A stretch of DNA of 64,000 nt. Source: Chalciporus piperatus. Lineage: Eukaryota > Basidiomycota > Agaricomycetes > Boletales > Boletaceae. The DNA lies in contig JBBPTG010000128.1 in NCBI GenBank assembly GCA_038093975.1, positions 1 through 64,000 of the forward strand, written 5' to 3'. Shown here in pieces: positions 36,226 through 48,475 of this stretch (position 1 is the first letter of the stretch; each line of letters begins with the position of its first letter). Made by a program: the position numbers and the translations under genes. A model generated the notes under the pieces. It was not told the origin of the DNA. It saw only the letters and a list, made by a program, of their open reading frames with translations, and ran no database searches.

Positions 36226-39200
36226 CTAGGGGAACATGATGTTGGAGGGGAACACGATACCGTCTGGACGGATCATAACAATTGGTCGACGCTTGGTGAC
36301 CTGATTTTCTGGTGGTAAACATCCGAGCACCTCGGTGCACCTCACCTCGACATACGGCGAGGGCTCAGATCCAAAGAAGATATGGACGGGGTCCACTTTG
36401 CTGAGATTTTCACCGTAAACCGTCAACATCTTTGAACTGTGAGGGTTTGGCTTGGCCAAAACGCCGCGGGATTGTGGACAGTTCGACTTGGAAGCCTCTA
36501 CTGCACGGTCAGGAGGGAGATATTTTACGACAGCTGGGAAGGGCGTGACAGGTTTCGAAGGAATGGGGAACGACCCGGTTTGAGGAGCATTCTGGTTGTC
36601 AAACAACACGGGAGGGACATAAAAGTTGTACCGCACTTGGTCTGGAAGAATGGTCTCCCGTCAGAATGGAACGAGGCAAAAATAGGATCGGAGCATTTCA
36701 CCTGTGCCAACGATCGTCCAGACGCTCGTTTCACCGATATCAACCTGCCAGAGAGCACCAGATGATGCGCCAGAATCAAGGGACGAACCCCGGCGACCAG
36801 AAGTGGCCGAGCCCGCTGATGTAGGACGTCTACGTCCCTTGGGGCCTATGTTCTTGGCGACGCCACCAGCGCTCGAGGTAGAACGTTTGCCCTTCTTGAC
36901 ACGGCCGCCATCATTCGAGAAATCGTTCGATGATGACGGAGAGACAGGTTCGCTCTTGGCTGTGCCATTGGCCTGGCTAAAGTAGTCCGCACCATTGGTC
37001 ATCGACGCCGGCGTCGACACAACGGGAGATCCTGGAAGAATAGGTGACGTTGAACCAAGGTTCTGTGGAATTTTCCATTGCCGCCCCTCGATAGGGCGAT
37101 AGGTGTTCACTTTCTCACCCATGCAGGACAAGAAAGCGCCCGTCTGACCGGGTGTACCAGGTTCAGGCATATTCTTTGCAGAGTCATACACCTCAAAGGC
37201 AATTTTGTGAAGCTGAGACACAGGATCCCCACAAACTTCACCAGGAGCGCAATAGTGATCTGCCACGCCTTTGGCACCCTCCTGGAGGCCCCCACCAACA
37301 ACAGTCGTTTGGTGGTCAACTTTGCGGATGATGAGGACGGGTGAGACGACCCCAGAGACAAGACACTGGAGTACGACCGTCTGGTTATAGTAGATGGGTA
37401 TCTGCGAACCGTTGTTCGTGAAGGGTATAGCGTTGGGGGGAGGAGAAGGATAATCGTGTTGGGGAGGTGGTGGAGGTGGGGCATCAATACCCCCAGAAGG
37501 CTTGTTCACGTCAACGATGTACATAATGAACGGATCCCAACTCGCTGTGCGAGCAATGAATGAAGGTGTGCTTGACCGAGCACGGCTGTCGAGACCCAAG
37601 AGAGGGGACCCATCAGATCCTTTGAAAGAGGAACCAGAGCCAGAAACGCAGAGGTATTTGGTAGACACCGTTTGGGAACGCAAGCGATGGAACAACGAGA
37701 TCGTTGACCCGTGATTGATGCACACTACATGGAAACAATTGAATAAGACTGGATGAATCAATGGGGATAACCAACTGACGCTCAAGGTTCTTTGCGCTTT
37801 GCCTCTTTTTGCTAGGCTTGCTAATGACCTTGATGGGGCGTGAAGGGAATGTTCCGATGACCCGTTCGGGCTCGTCGTCGGATGAAGGAGCGGTGATCTT
37901 AACGAGCGCTTCCACCTTCTTCTTCTTCTCGTCGACGTCCGAAATGAATAACTGCTTGCCGACGCAGCGTCCGATATACGTCGTGCCCGTAGGCGCGTCG
38001 TTGACGTCAAAAATCTTGCCGGAGGCAGAAGTCCACTCAATCGTACCCTCCTGAGGTACGGGTTCACCGGAGATGCAAACGGTGACACGTGGTGGACAGA
38101 GTTTCGGCTCTTCACCCCGGCGAACGACGTCTGTCCACCACGAGTTGCCAATCATGATCGCTGTTGGTGGCGGACAAAGGAATCGTTTCTCAGTGCCGTA
38201 CGATTTTTGCGCCACCCTGCTGCTCATGACTATAACCGTCCTCTCACCAAAGGCGAGGCGGTTTGGGGTCCTCACGTATTGGTCGAGGTAAGGCCTGGCG
38301 GAACATGCCTTAGTATTACGAGAGAGCTAAAACCAGTTAATGAAAGGGGTGCGCACCGGATGAATGTCTGCAAATCGTTAGACGAGCCCATGCCCGGCCC
38401 GTGGCGCAGTCCAGGGAAGCCAGAGCCAATGCTCGGCATCAATGACAAGTCCGCATGGGGATTTGGACCGTACTGCGGGATATCTTCATATCCAGCCATG
38501 CCCGAGTCAGGGCGGAAGCAATGGGTCGCCTGTGGAGCGACACCTGCTCGGAACATGTCAGGGTTGGGTCCCATATGGGAGGTCACAGCACTTGGATGAG
38601 AAAAATGGGAATCTGGCTGGAAGCGGCCCATGCGATCCTGGAATGGTTGGAGGGCCGAAGGATGGTAACCGCCACCATAATCATCGGGGAAGTCGGAGTG
38701 ATAGCCAGCGCCGGTGACATTCGAGATCCGACGTTCTTGCATGAGGTCAGGGTAATGACCGTTGGAGAAGTCCTTCTGGTGACCGTTGAGAGGGAAGACG
38801 GGTGAATGTTGAATGCCGGTCATGGGGTCGCTGGGAGTGAGTGGGGAGACCTTTCCTGAACTTCCACTGTAAGAAGACGGAACACTAGTCATCATGTCGT
38901 ACGAGCTACCGTTTGAATGTCCGAAACCAGTTACGGTATCGGAGAATGAGGGGCGGGAGTAGGCAGAGTCTGGCGCCATGCTGTAGCTTGGGCCGAGGGA
39001 GGAAGAAGAGGAAGAGTTTGCGCGGTAGCGGGACGAGGTGAAGGAGCTTCCATTGTTGAAGATGTCGTATGGGGGGTGGTCAGGCACGTCCATTGCTTCT
39101 GAGTGATCGAAGTTTTGGGTAGGGATCGACTGGGAGAGATGGTGGTGAGAAGGAGAAGCGGTATCTACTGTTTGTAGGGAATTGAAGGCCTGATCGAGAT

Positions 39201-39258
39201 CGGGTTGAGCGTACAGACCGTGCGAGGGCTGGTGCGCGGTCGCAGCACCGAAATCCAT
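36226..39258 (-). CDS. CSL / RBP-J (CBF1-Su(H)-LAG1) family transcription factor
   Basis: Four exons on the minus strand, 38357-39258, 37780-38294, 36702-37724 and 36226-36641, join to 951 residues. The first exon is a long low-complexity leader rich in Ser, Pro, Gly, His and Met. The second carries the N-terminal Rel-like part with the DNA-contact motif around EKRFLCPPP and IMIGNSWW. The third begins with the beta-trefoil segment (RLRSQTVSTKYL, the most diagnostic motif). It contains inserts rich in Pro and Ser and ends with WQVDIGETSVWTIVGT. The last exon encodes the TIG/IPT-like end (LTVYGENLSKVDPVHIFFG). Fungal members bind GTGRGAA-type sites and influence cell cycle and adhesion in fission yeast. 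The first intron has a good branch site (tactaag) 14 bases before its acceptor. Confidence 0.93.
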
Positions 39259-42200
39259 TTCTTTGTGGGTAATAAAGGGAATGGGACTTTGTCAGCTCCT
39301 GTGAAGGTTGAGGTGGACAGGAAGCAAGGACGATGAATTAGATTGTCTTGTGTGCACGATGTCGTTGATGTCGACAAACTTGATCGGCAGTCGGCACTTG
39401 CCGCTGTCAACCAAATTCAGCAACTAAAAGACTTTGCAAGGAAACAACAAAAGACACACTCAGAGACAGGTCGGGATGGAGACGGGGATGGAGACGGAAA
39501 CGGAGACCGACAACGAGCTGTGGCGAGGAATGAACACCAGCGAGCAACTCGGAACAAAAGGGGACTGAAGTACTGACCACTGGTCTAGTAAGGCTCTTCT
39601 ATCTCTAGTTCAGCTGATCAATATATTATGCCACGAGTTTTTCCGCTTGACTGTATCTGACAGCTGTCGCGGCCACGAGGGAATTGACGACCGATGGATG
39701 GCTCGGGTTACTTATGCGTTGGTGCCGGTTTTCAGCTCGCCTAAGTATACGTGACAGCTCGGACTCGTGACCAGGGGAACAGAGGCGGCAGCGAGGGGGA
39801 TCTCAAGGTATATTGCTCGAGGGCCAGACCCTGTCTTTTATATCTGCGGATTTGCGCAGAACTCTAATTGCACCAGAGCAACCGCGTTATGTGCCACATC
39901 GCGAGGCGCTGATTTCATGAAAAAAAAGGTTCCGTTTCGTTTCTTTTGCTATCAATGTCATCCTCGCTCACGATCACAGTATCTCGGCCACACAAAGATC
40001 TACCGCGAGTGTTCGTTCATGATCACCCCCTGCCTTTCTCGTCTCACCACGGATTCCCAACCTATCGGACCGCTCCGTATCCTGGTTCCATTCTTCCGAT
40101 TGGCCTCCATCATACCACCTTGTGGCATTGGCTCTCTGCGCTCGCACACTCGGCGGAATTAAATGCACACATCTTTTTGAACAAATCTCCCTCTGGATCT
40201 CTGCTATTTTCGTGACCTTCGGTCTTTCCCGTGGATGAGGTACATTGGACCAGTTTGATCAGTACGTCCGTTACCGTTGATAGACGCCTTTCGTGAAAGA
40301 TTCTCGTCCCAAGTCATGTCGAAAGGGGAATAGTTTAAGCGGATGCCCACTTTGTATCACCCAGCACTCCCCCCCCCTCTTTGTGGCTACCTCCCCAAGA
40401 CCAATGTATAACCCAATTACTCCCTGCCCTGAAGCCAGGCCCAGGCCTGGTCTCCCCCCGCGGTGTAAAAGCCTATCGACAACCTCTTCTTCATTTTACT
40501 GACCCCTCGCGTTTGTAACGTGGTTTCGCTGGCATGTGCTCAGCCCCCCAACCCTTTATGAAATTACATAGAAATTCTCCCGGATTCCAGTCAAACGTTC
40601 GGTTACACCCGATCACCTCTGCCTGACGGCACCATATGGTCTTCTTGACTCGCCATCGGGTTCCGTCCCCTTGTTGCGATCGGGCGGACTTCGACTATCA
40701 CAGAGACTGATCTAATCACTGCAACAGGCCCTGCCCGGACCTGCGGCCCCCATTTTCATTCTCGGTTGTAACTCAGAAACTCACAAATCGGTCTCCCGAT
40801 TCAAGTTCTATTTAGCAATCAAGCGACGCTCATTGCCTCTTTTTCTCCCCCTCCAAAAAGAAGTCGATCCCGTTTGGCAAGTGCTAGCCTATTATCTTTT
40901 CCCTTGTGGGTCAAGTTTAATCGTTAATGATTCCGCAATTCGCTTTCACACCCCAGTTTTTTTTTTTTTTTTTTACTCGGTGAAATGTTGTCGAACTCGT
41001 TCGTTTGGTCGCAAGATCGTAATGCGCCGTTATCACGAGTTTATCACAGATATGCCAACTGAGATGAGACTCGTTGGGTTATTTTATTGGAATTTCGCTA
41101 ACCTTGCTTGCGCGGATCGCTAAACATGAGGATAGCGTGATTGTGCTCGTTATCGTCGATCGAGTATGCCGAGTGTCCGATTTAATCTTGTAAAGTTTCC
41201 TGTACCCTCAAATTCTTGACATTTGCCTCCGTGGATGTTGCAACATCAATGTCACGGTCATGTCTCCCTTCGAAGTCTCGTGCCTCGTACGTACTAGTTC
41301 CGCCAAGGGGGGAATGGCCTGGGATGATGGCGCGCCCAAGTACAGCAAGGAGGCCGAATTGAAGGTCGGTTGGAGGAAAAGATGAATAACCACAGCCCCG
41401 GAAGATGTATCACGCAGATGTCATGACAAGAGGCTCAGGCTGTATTCAGCTTACATTCATTCATGTTGGTAAGTCGCTGAACGCTCGACGGATACATAGA
41501 TAAGCATCAGCACATATTATTAGTCCTATCTAAAGGCGGTCGTGCTCAAAAGGGGGAGTAACTACCAACAAAGGATCAATACAGCACGGCAGCAAAGCTC
41601 TTTTCACGCATCGTTGATCCTAAACATGATCATGCAAGGCAATCCAAGGATGAAATGAAAAGTTACCGCAACGAAATGTTGTTTGTCGCCCACCATCTCA
41701 CCTTACGTTAAGGGTTGAAACGTTGATTGTCGACTGTCGGACGAATGTCAACATACCCTGAGGAGGACCGCCCCTTTCTCTGACAAGACCAAGTGACCTG
41801 TCAGGAACATGCTAAAGAAGGTCGCTTCGGATACCGCCGGATAACCAAGGATGGTGATCAGGACTTGCGAATCGAAGGACGTGACGACAAGGGAATGAGG
41901 TAATCCTATGACAGACACCCCACCCTAGCGCAAAAAAAAATCGAGTTGGCATGACTGTTGAAAGACCGACAACGGCATGGTGGCCAAGCACTCTCGGATT
42001 CGTGTGGCCATTGCTGGACATATCGAACGGGAGCCGAACGATAAAGTAAGCGTCCGCCAGAGACGGTTCACCGTGACCGACGGAGGAGCGATGCCAACGA
42101 GGAGAAGAATTCAGCCTAAGCGACGCAGTGGGACAGGTTTGCTAGGTGGAGTAGAAGATGATACGATTATGTTCGAGCGCTGTTAACGATTTGAACGGAG

Positions 42201-42981
42201 GTTTCAGATCCGCAGGAAACTCGCTGCAAACATGCAGGAATGGTGTGTCGACACCCTAGGAAATTCGACGCATTGGAATTTGGAAGGTTAGTGCAATGAA
42301 GGCTGAGGAATACTTTGGTCAGCAGCGTGAGAGGATCAGAGGATGGTAAGCGAGGGAAGACATACCATTTGGGGAGGATGAGGAGAAGAGCCATCAAGCT
42401 CTGAGGCCACAAAGCCCGATTGACCAGTGAGGGCCTGGGGATCATTGAATTGAGGCCTTGGATATGGGTATGGCAGTGTCAAACCAAGATCAGAACTCGG
42501 GAGCAAGGCGGGCGATGGCCAAAAACATGTTCAATGATCTGGATCACACCAGGCACCTCACTGACAGGCTTGCGTATGAGTCGGTGGTCCTTGTCTTATC
42601 CGCATGGACATACTGCGGACCGTCGTTATAGCGGCCCTCGTCGTCGCTGGCGATGAGCGAGTCTGAGATTGAAGACGGCGTCGGGTTGAGACGGGACCTA
42701 AAATTGGTTTTTTCGCTCGTCAGCGCAGTTAGGGCCTGGCACGGCTCACCGACAACCATCACCAAGGGTCTTTGTCGGATTTTTTGCGAGGCCATTTGGG
42801 TCTTTTTCCTGTACAACCGACTCTGTTCAGAGCCAACGTTCCTCGAGAGCATCGTTGAGTGCGATCTCGCGTTGTACGACCAAATCAATCCTTTTGGGCA
42901 TACTTCAGGCCAGCCGCCAGTACTGTGCAGCGTCCCCGCCCGACTCGATAGCGACAAGGTTCGAACTGGATTCGTAACACC
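39259..42981. other. Long divergent intergenic region upstream of the CSL gene
   Basis: This gap of 3.7 kb has divergent genes on both sides. It contains pyrimidine-rich stretches, a T run of about 18 bases near 40962 and several short open frames. The best of these (MSSSLTITV..., about 39955-40215; 86 residues) has no recognised domain. Short purine-rich repeats (gacggggatggagacgg) lie near 39479. The region may be an extended promoter with long untranslated leaders, which transcription-factor genes of mushrooms often have. Confidence 0.45.
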
Positions 42982-44578
42982 ATGTCAGCTCCTTCTTATC
43001 AACTGGAAACCCCACGTCCTCGTCCTCGTCCCCCTCCTCCTTTGCGTCACCCTTCTCCGAGGACTTCAGTCCTCATTAACAACCCGAATAACAATCCACT
43101 CCTTTACGACCTTCCTTCCTCAGCCGTGTCCCCTCCGAACAGTCCAACTCTGCCTAAAAGTGGACCTACATCACCAACCTCCCCCTCTTTTCCCGGCGGT
43201 AGAGCTCGAGGCCGCCGAAACAACCGTACCGGTCCAACCCCTCCCGTCCGCAATCGCTCCTCAACTCCTCTCGGCGCATCCCAAAACGACCTCGAGAAAT
43301 TCACCGACTATTGTCGCTCATGGTAGTCGAACTGTTCGCTGCGATTCCTGTGACACACGTTCATGACTTTTCAACAGGTATTTTAACCAGGATGAAGCAT
43401 CTGGCCGTGTCATGACACAGATACTTGCCAACGTCGCCCCTTCTCAACGTGCTCTTTACTCGCGCCTGCAGGCCTCCGTTCGTTCTGCTTACCACGTCAG
43501 CGTCAATGCGAGACGGCAAGCTGAGTTCCAGGCACATCTCAGTGCTACACAGCCTGGTGGTTCGTTGATGCCTCACTCCCGGGCGGATCCAAGCGGTCCG
43601 ATAGCCACAAAGGAACGTTTTGATCGTCTAGATCGTTTCGTCAGGACATGGTGTACCATGGGCATGCCAGGGACGAAACCTTTCTTTGAGGCTGTGTGGG
43701 GAGTCATGCGACTACAGACGCTCCCCGAACAACTTGGGGGTGCGGGGGGGAATAGAATTCAATGGGAATTCGACGATGCTGTGTTCAAGGAAGCAGCGTA
43801 TGTTTCCTTTCATTTGGACCCTCCCTCGTTGGGCCTAATATTTCTGGCTCTAGTGGAAAGGACTTCATGCTCGAAGCCATTGATGTCCTTAAAGGGGTAC
43901 GTTCCTTTTTTCCGTGGTGATACTTTGAGTATACCTACCGTTCTATAGGTCCTTGCATTCGAGGAGGTTCCTGTATCACCTGCAAGGGGCCGCAGCTGTG
44001 GTTCCCATCCACCCTCATCTTGGCATTCGTACAGCAAATCACAACCGTTGCCTACCATCAATGCCTCAAATCCTTCGCCCATTACTATGGTGGCACATGG
44101 AAAACGTGCACGAGCACCCAGTGATCCATTCTTGGATATGCCGGGCCTCTCACACTCTCTCCCATCTGCGTCCTCTCATTCCTCCAATATCACGATACCC
44201 CCTCCACCTACCGTCGCAGAAAACACGGGAGATGGTGTTCCTCAGGAGCAGCAAATAGCTCCTCTCCATTCAGAAATCGCCGCAGAGGAAACTGATGACG
44301 TTCATTTACGGATTTGGACTGCACCGGACCTATCGAATCCGGAGTATCTGGATTTGCTAACCCTTTTCCCTTCGTTTATCACCCGACGACCGCTTCCTCG
44401 TTTCACCCTTTCCTCGAAAGCGGCCGATATAGAGGAAGGGGAGGAAGAGAGGGGGGAAGGCAAAGAGATACGCTTTGGAACTGGTTCGATGTGGATCAGT
44501 TCCAAGCAACGGAGTGATGGATATGCAGGAGGTTGGTGGACGAGGTTCGTGCTATGGTGGCGAAGACTGTTTTGCTAG
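42982..44578 (+). CDS. Conserved-looking protein of unknown function
   Basis: Four exons, about 42982-43320, 43378-43798, 43855-43898 and 43950-44578, join in frame to roughly 477 residues. The N-terminal 100 residues are rich in Pro, Ser and Arg and are probably disordered. A folded region follows (about 105-265) with a Trp/Tyr-rich start (CRSWYFNQDEASG) and helical stretches including RLDRFVRTWCTMGMPGTKPFFEAV. The C-terminal part is again Pro/Ser-rich, then acidic (EEGEEERGEGKE). It ends in an aromatic, hydrophobic tail (WWTRFVLWWRRLFC) that could sit on or in a membrane. I do not recognise a family. The clean splice joins and composition make a real gene likely. Confidence 0.65.
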
Positions 44579-44882
44579 GATACCCCCCCCCCCCACACAC
44601 GCACACACATTTCTTTTGTGAGAACGCAAGGAGCGAGACACACTGAACATATGTAACACTCTTTTGTTTATCACTCGCACTTTCGTTGCACATTCCTTCA
44701 GATACATTGTAGATCGATGTTGTTTGATATGCAGAGACGCTTTCGGACTCGGACAGACATCAGGATATGGACGCGGTTGTATTGTATCGCATTGCACTTT
44801 GACAGCTTGAAGGTACAGACTACCCTCAAGCATTCAAGCTCCAATCGTTCGTACGGCAACAGATGGCACCGAGCGAGACCGT

Positions 44883-45350
44883 TCATATCAACTCGGGCGT
44901 GACGGCAAACGAGCTCTCCGGGACCGTGGGCTCAATAAGGTTTTGCAACCAACTTCTGATCTTCTCAATGGAACGTTTAACATTCGGCGCCACTGTCTGA
45001 TGGGGTTTCTTTCCAAGCGTGGACGGTATCATATTCACCACATGCACCGCGGGGACACTGAAATCTGAGACAACCTCGAAGAAGCAATCCATACGAACAG
45101 GAGATAACCTTGATCGTTCGCCAACATCGAGATCGCGATAGACGGGGATCCGGGAACTGTTAATTAGGGAGCTTTTCTTCGTTCGGGTGGCACCGCCGTT
45201 GCATGTGGGTCCCTCGAGATCGTGCGGCCAATCATCGTCCCTGATTAGACTTTGGTACGCACACCTACGCACACACGCCGTGCAGCTACTATTTGCACGT
45301 TTCCTGGTGCGTTCTCCTCTTGCCCTCTTTCGATGCTCTCCATAGTCCAC
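44883..45350 (-). CDS. Doubtful small ORF, hypothetical
   Basis: An uninterrupted frame of 155 codons on the minus strand. The first 30 residues are strongly basic with two Cys (CTACVRRC). The rest has mixed composition with hydrophobic patches (MDCFFEVVSDFSVPAVHVVNMI) and an amphipathic end. No domain is recognised, there is no obvious intron, and no partner gene is near. It could be chance; the composition is a little more protein-like than that of other frames in this gap. Confidence 0.22.
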   Translation of the reverse strand: MDYGEHRKRARGERTRKRANSSCTACVRRCAYQSLIRDDDWPHDLEGPTCNGGATRTKKSSLINSSRIPVYRDLDVGERSRLSPVRMDCFFEVVSDFSVPAVHVVNMIPSTLGKKPHQTVAPNVKRSIEKIRSWLQNLIEPTVPESSFAVTPELI

Positions 45351-46824
45351 GCGGTTCAGGGTCGGTGGAGTTCGTGGAATCGGGGCAGCATGGGATGATC
45401 GATAGGACGTGCGTGCACGTCTAGGACTCGGAGTGACGAGAAGCGACTACTTGGAGGACTTGGTCAGATGATCGTACTATCCGAGTGCGACCCTGGACGA
45501 GGGAGTTGGAATGTTGCTCCTAATACCAGCGGGATGGTTACTCGAGGCCAGATATACCAGCTTATCTCTCTCATTGTTGTCTTATCTCGCTCGCGAGCAC
45601 AAGCTACAATGCATTCCGAAGATGCCCTACAGGCTACGAGACACCATGGGACACACGCTGGAGCTTCGACGTCGCGTACGCATGGCCCCTCCGTAGGCTA
45701 ATTATATCAACCATCCGGGCTCAACGTAGACTCGTTCTACTCTGGCCACGATTTCTATCACTGGATATAGAGGTGAGCGATAGAATTATCTTTCAGTACC
45801 AGTGGCGATAGAGCACACTCAAGCTTGCAGCCTACCACGTCGTCGTGAGGCGGGCGTATTCACAGACCGTCGCATCTACGTTCCTAAGCGTCTTTGCGCC
45901 GAAACATATTGAATACGAGTCAGGTCACTGACATGTCAAGATATTTGATTTTCTTCTGCGGATTTCTTTATTTTTCTTTTCCTTGGCACTCGGCGGGATT
46001 ATTAGTAGCGGGTCACGAGTGGTGTTTGACGTGATGTTGCCGGGGTAATGTCGAAGATGCGCTCATTGTCCCGCTGACCAGTGTTCACAGACCGCCCCAC
46101 AACCCTCCCCCCTCGCGTGGTCAAGAGGCTCTCCAATTCCTCCTCTCAGTCCCGCGAGGGGTGATACTATGCTAGGATCATGGGAGCGAACATTCTCCAA
46201 AGCACTGTGGAGAGATATTTACTCCAACGAAATGCGTTCCCATCCATCCTTTGGTGCCTATCACGACTGCGCGCGTCGCGGGTCTTCTATTGGACCAACC
46301 TGATGTTCCAGTCTGAACAACTCGACCGAGCGCACGAATTGCGATTGGTTATGCGATATCACTCAAGTGAAAGGGGACATGAAATAACTCTCGTTCAGTT
46401 TTTTTTTTTTGATGTAAATCTCATTTCAATCCTGCCCAATGTCGATATGACGTCCGTCCGTCCGGAACGGCTCCCCTCAGTGTTAATCTCGATTTCTCGA
46501 CTCGGAGGTACGTGCGTAAAAACGATTTTTGCAGGCTAATAGCTACCACTGGCAGGCCACTCTCGCTCTCCCTGGCCCTGCTTCATTTCGCAAATAGCGA
46601 CCGTATTCGATTGGAACACGCCTCGAGGGTTATGTTTACCCCCCTTTTTTTATTTATTTTACCTATCGACATGAAAGCATGAAAGTATGTCCGTCTTTTT
46701 TCAACTCTTAAACTGCAATTTTACGAGTAACCTTATTACGAGGTGGTATCGAAGGCTAAGTCAACAGGAAGCTAGTAGCCTTTGGTGACATTCTGCTATT
46801 TGGACGTCATACATGCGGTGCTCG

Positions 46825-47211
46825 CTAGTCCTCTGAACGTTCGGCGAACATTCCAATGAACACTGATATCAAATCACCTCCTCGTCTGATGTCCCAAATC
46901 ATATCAAAGCGTGCGTGCAGAGCGGAGCGTGTCGTATCCATACGGTCAAACAAGGCAAAAGCAGCCTTCGTCGCGGCCGCCGTCCACCAGGCGGGGTTGT
47001 GTGGTTCCCTCCCCCCCAACACACAATCGATGCCAGTGGCAGGATCGAGATTCTTCGGGGAGAGATCGCTCGCGTGTGGCCCGGATCGCGACCACGATGC
47101 GCCATGATCCGCCTTATCCGACTTTCGAAAAACGTGGTGCGCGTATGATGAGATGAAAATGAATCCCGAACGGCCCGGGGGCTCGAGTTCAAGTTGGAAC
47201 GCCCCTCGCAT
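46825..47211 (-). CDS. Doubtful small ORF, hypothetical
   Basis: A frame of 128 codons on the minus strand with a balanced composition, including a possible helix (WWTAAATKAAFALFDRM) and a final stretch MIWDIRRGGDLISVFIGMFAE. A longer frame overlaps it on the same strand (46899-47489) but crosses a poly-T tract. Nothing here identifies a family, and it may be chance. Confidence 0.22.
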   Translation of the reverse strand: MRGAFQLELEPPGRSGFIFISSYAHHVFRKSDKADHGASWSRSGPHASDLSPKNLDPATGIDCVLGGREPHNPAWWTAAATKAAFALFDRMDTTRSALHARFDMIWDIRRGGDLISVFIGMFAERSED

Positions 47212-48475
47212 ATACGTCGTAAGTGTACGTCGCTCGTTACTAATGCGCTAACCCTCGAACACTCGAACAAGGTTGACATGGCATGCAATGGACGACCGCT
47301 GGGTTGACTTGGACTGGTTTCACTTCGACCACGCGTCGTAAACACGTTTTTTTTTTTTTTTACGCCGCTGCCACTGGCAGGGCCGGTTAGACAGACTGTT
47401 CCTTCAGGAATCAGGACTAACCGTGCGTGACGGACTGATTCGGACTTGTTTTTATTGAAGTCACCCTTGGCCTCGATTGTCAATGTCATCTAATTTATAA
47501 GTGTTTGATCGTGATACATGTACGCACTTGAGACTTGAGTACTGAGTACATAATGGTTGTACCGCATCCGAGTCTCCAGGGACCGGGCAAAAATGCATGA
47601 GTACGTGGCCGTCGCGTAGTCGACGATCGATATTGTGCTCTGAAAAGGCAAAAAGGCGGGGAGGGAAGTGAACTTACTGCCAAGTTAGTAGTGACTGGCA
47701 CACGCACGCTCGGACACACATCTAGATCTACCAAGACTGCAGCAATTTCAATTCCAATGTGTTTTCGTATTTTTCGTTTCGTGTTGTTTCGCAACTTGAA
47801 ATCGTGTACTAGTATATAGTTTTAGTACATACCACATTATTATTCTCCGAGCCATCAATAATAATGGAGACAGAAAAAAAAAAAAAAAAGACAGAATGAC
47901 ACGTATCATAGCGTCCCCCGTCCCACCCAGCCCTTGGAATAAGTCATTCTTGTCGAGATCCGTCGGGGGGGAATGTGCTTGGCTGCTCATCATTGCATCA
48001 TTCAGGTTGCATGACGGACACAGCATCCGACATCGTTCCAGTACTTATGTAGAATTGTATCGAACGGAGAAATCGTCGCTTAGTAGGAGGGGACTAGAAG
48101 AGCGGGCCGGGAGGTCACGATATGGACTAGACTTTGTGTAGCTTGGTCTCGTGCGTCTTGGGGGGAGTGGACATTCGGTGGTTTCATGCGCACCCATCGA
48201 GTTCCACGCCTGCGGATCAAAGTCGGTCGGACGAATTGTTTGTTCTTCACTATTCCCGGGGGAGCTTGAAGGAATGCACGATCTTCATTCGATTCTAAAA
48301 GCTGCCAAGAAACCAAAAAAAAAAAATAAGTTGCCCAAGAGACTAGATCGCTCAATATGATACAGTAGATACATGGCTAGAAATACACGTTTGCAAGTAA
48401 GAGACCAGAAAGAACAACAACAAGCGAAAAGAACATGTGAGTTGACCCGAAAAAGACAAGATCTGACAGACTTTT

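Larger units (their letters stand above)
44579..48475. other. Long convergent intergenic region with homopolymer tracts
   Basis: Nearly 3.9 kb separates two convergent genes, where the other convergent pairs in the core have 0.2-0.9 kb. It contains a CA-type repeat (about 44594-44610) and runs of T or A of about 10-17 bases near 46399, 47347, 47876 and 48308. Two minus-strand open frames (44883-45350 and 46825-47211) are listed separately as doubtful genes. No tRNA, snRNA or rRNA was recognised. Confidence 0.5.

Noticed and set aside
36661..38151. Single 496-codon open frame taken as one exon of the CSL gene
   Set aside because: The upstream third is in a frame that disagrees with the clear CSL residues of 37780-38294; only the part up to 37724 is used after splicing.
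46899..47489. Minus-strand open frame of 196 codons
   Set aside because: It crosses a T15 run read as Lys codons and has an Arg/Ser/Pro-rich, non-family-like composition; probably chance.
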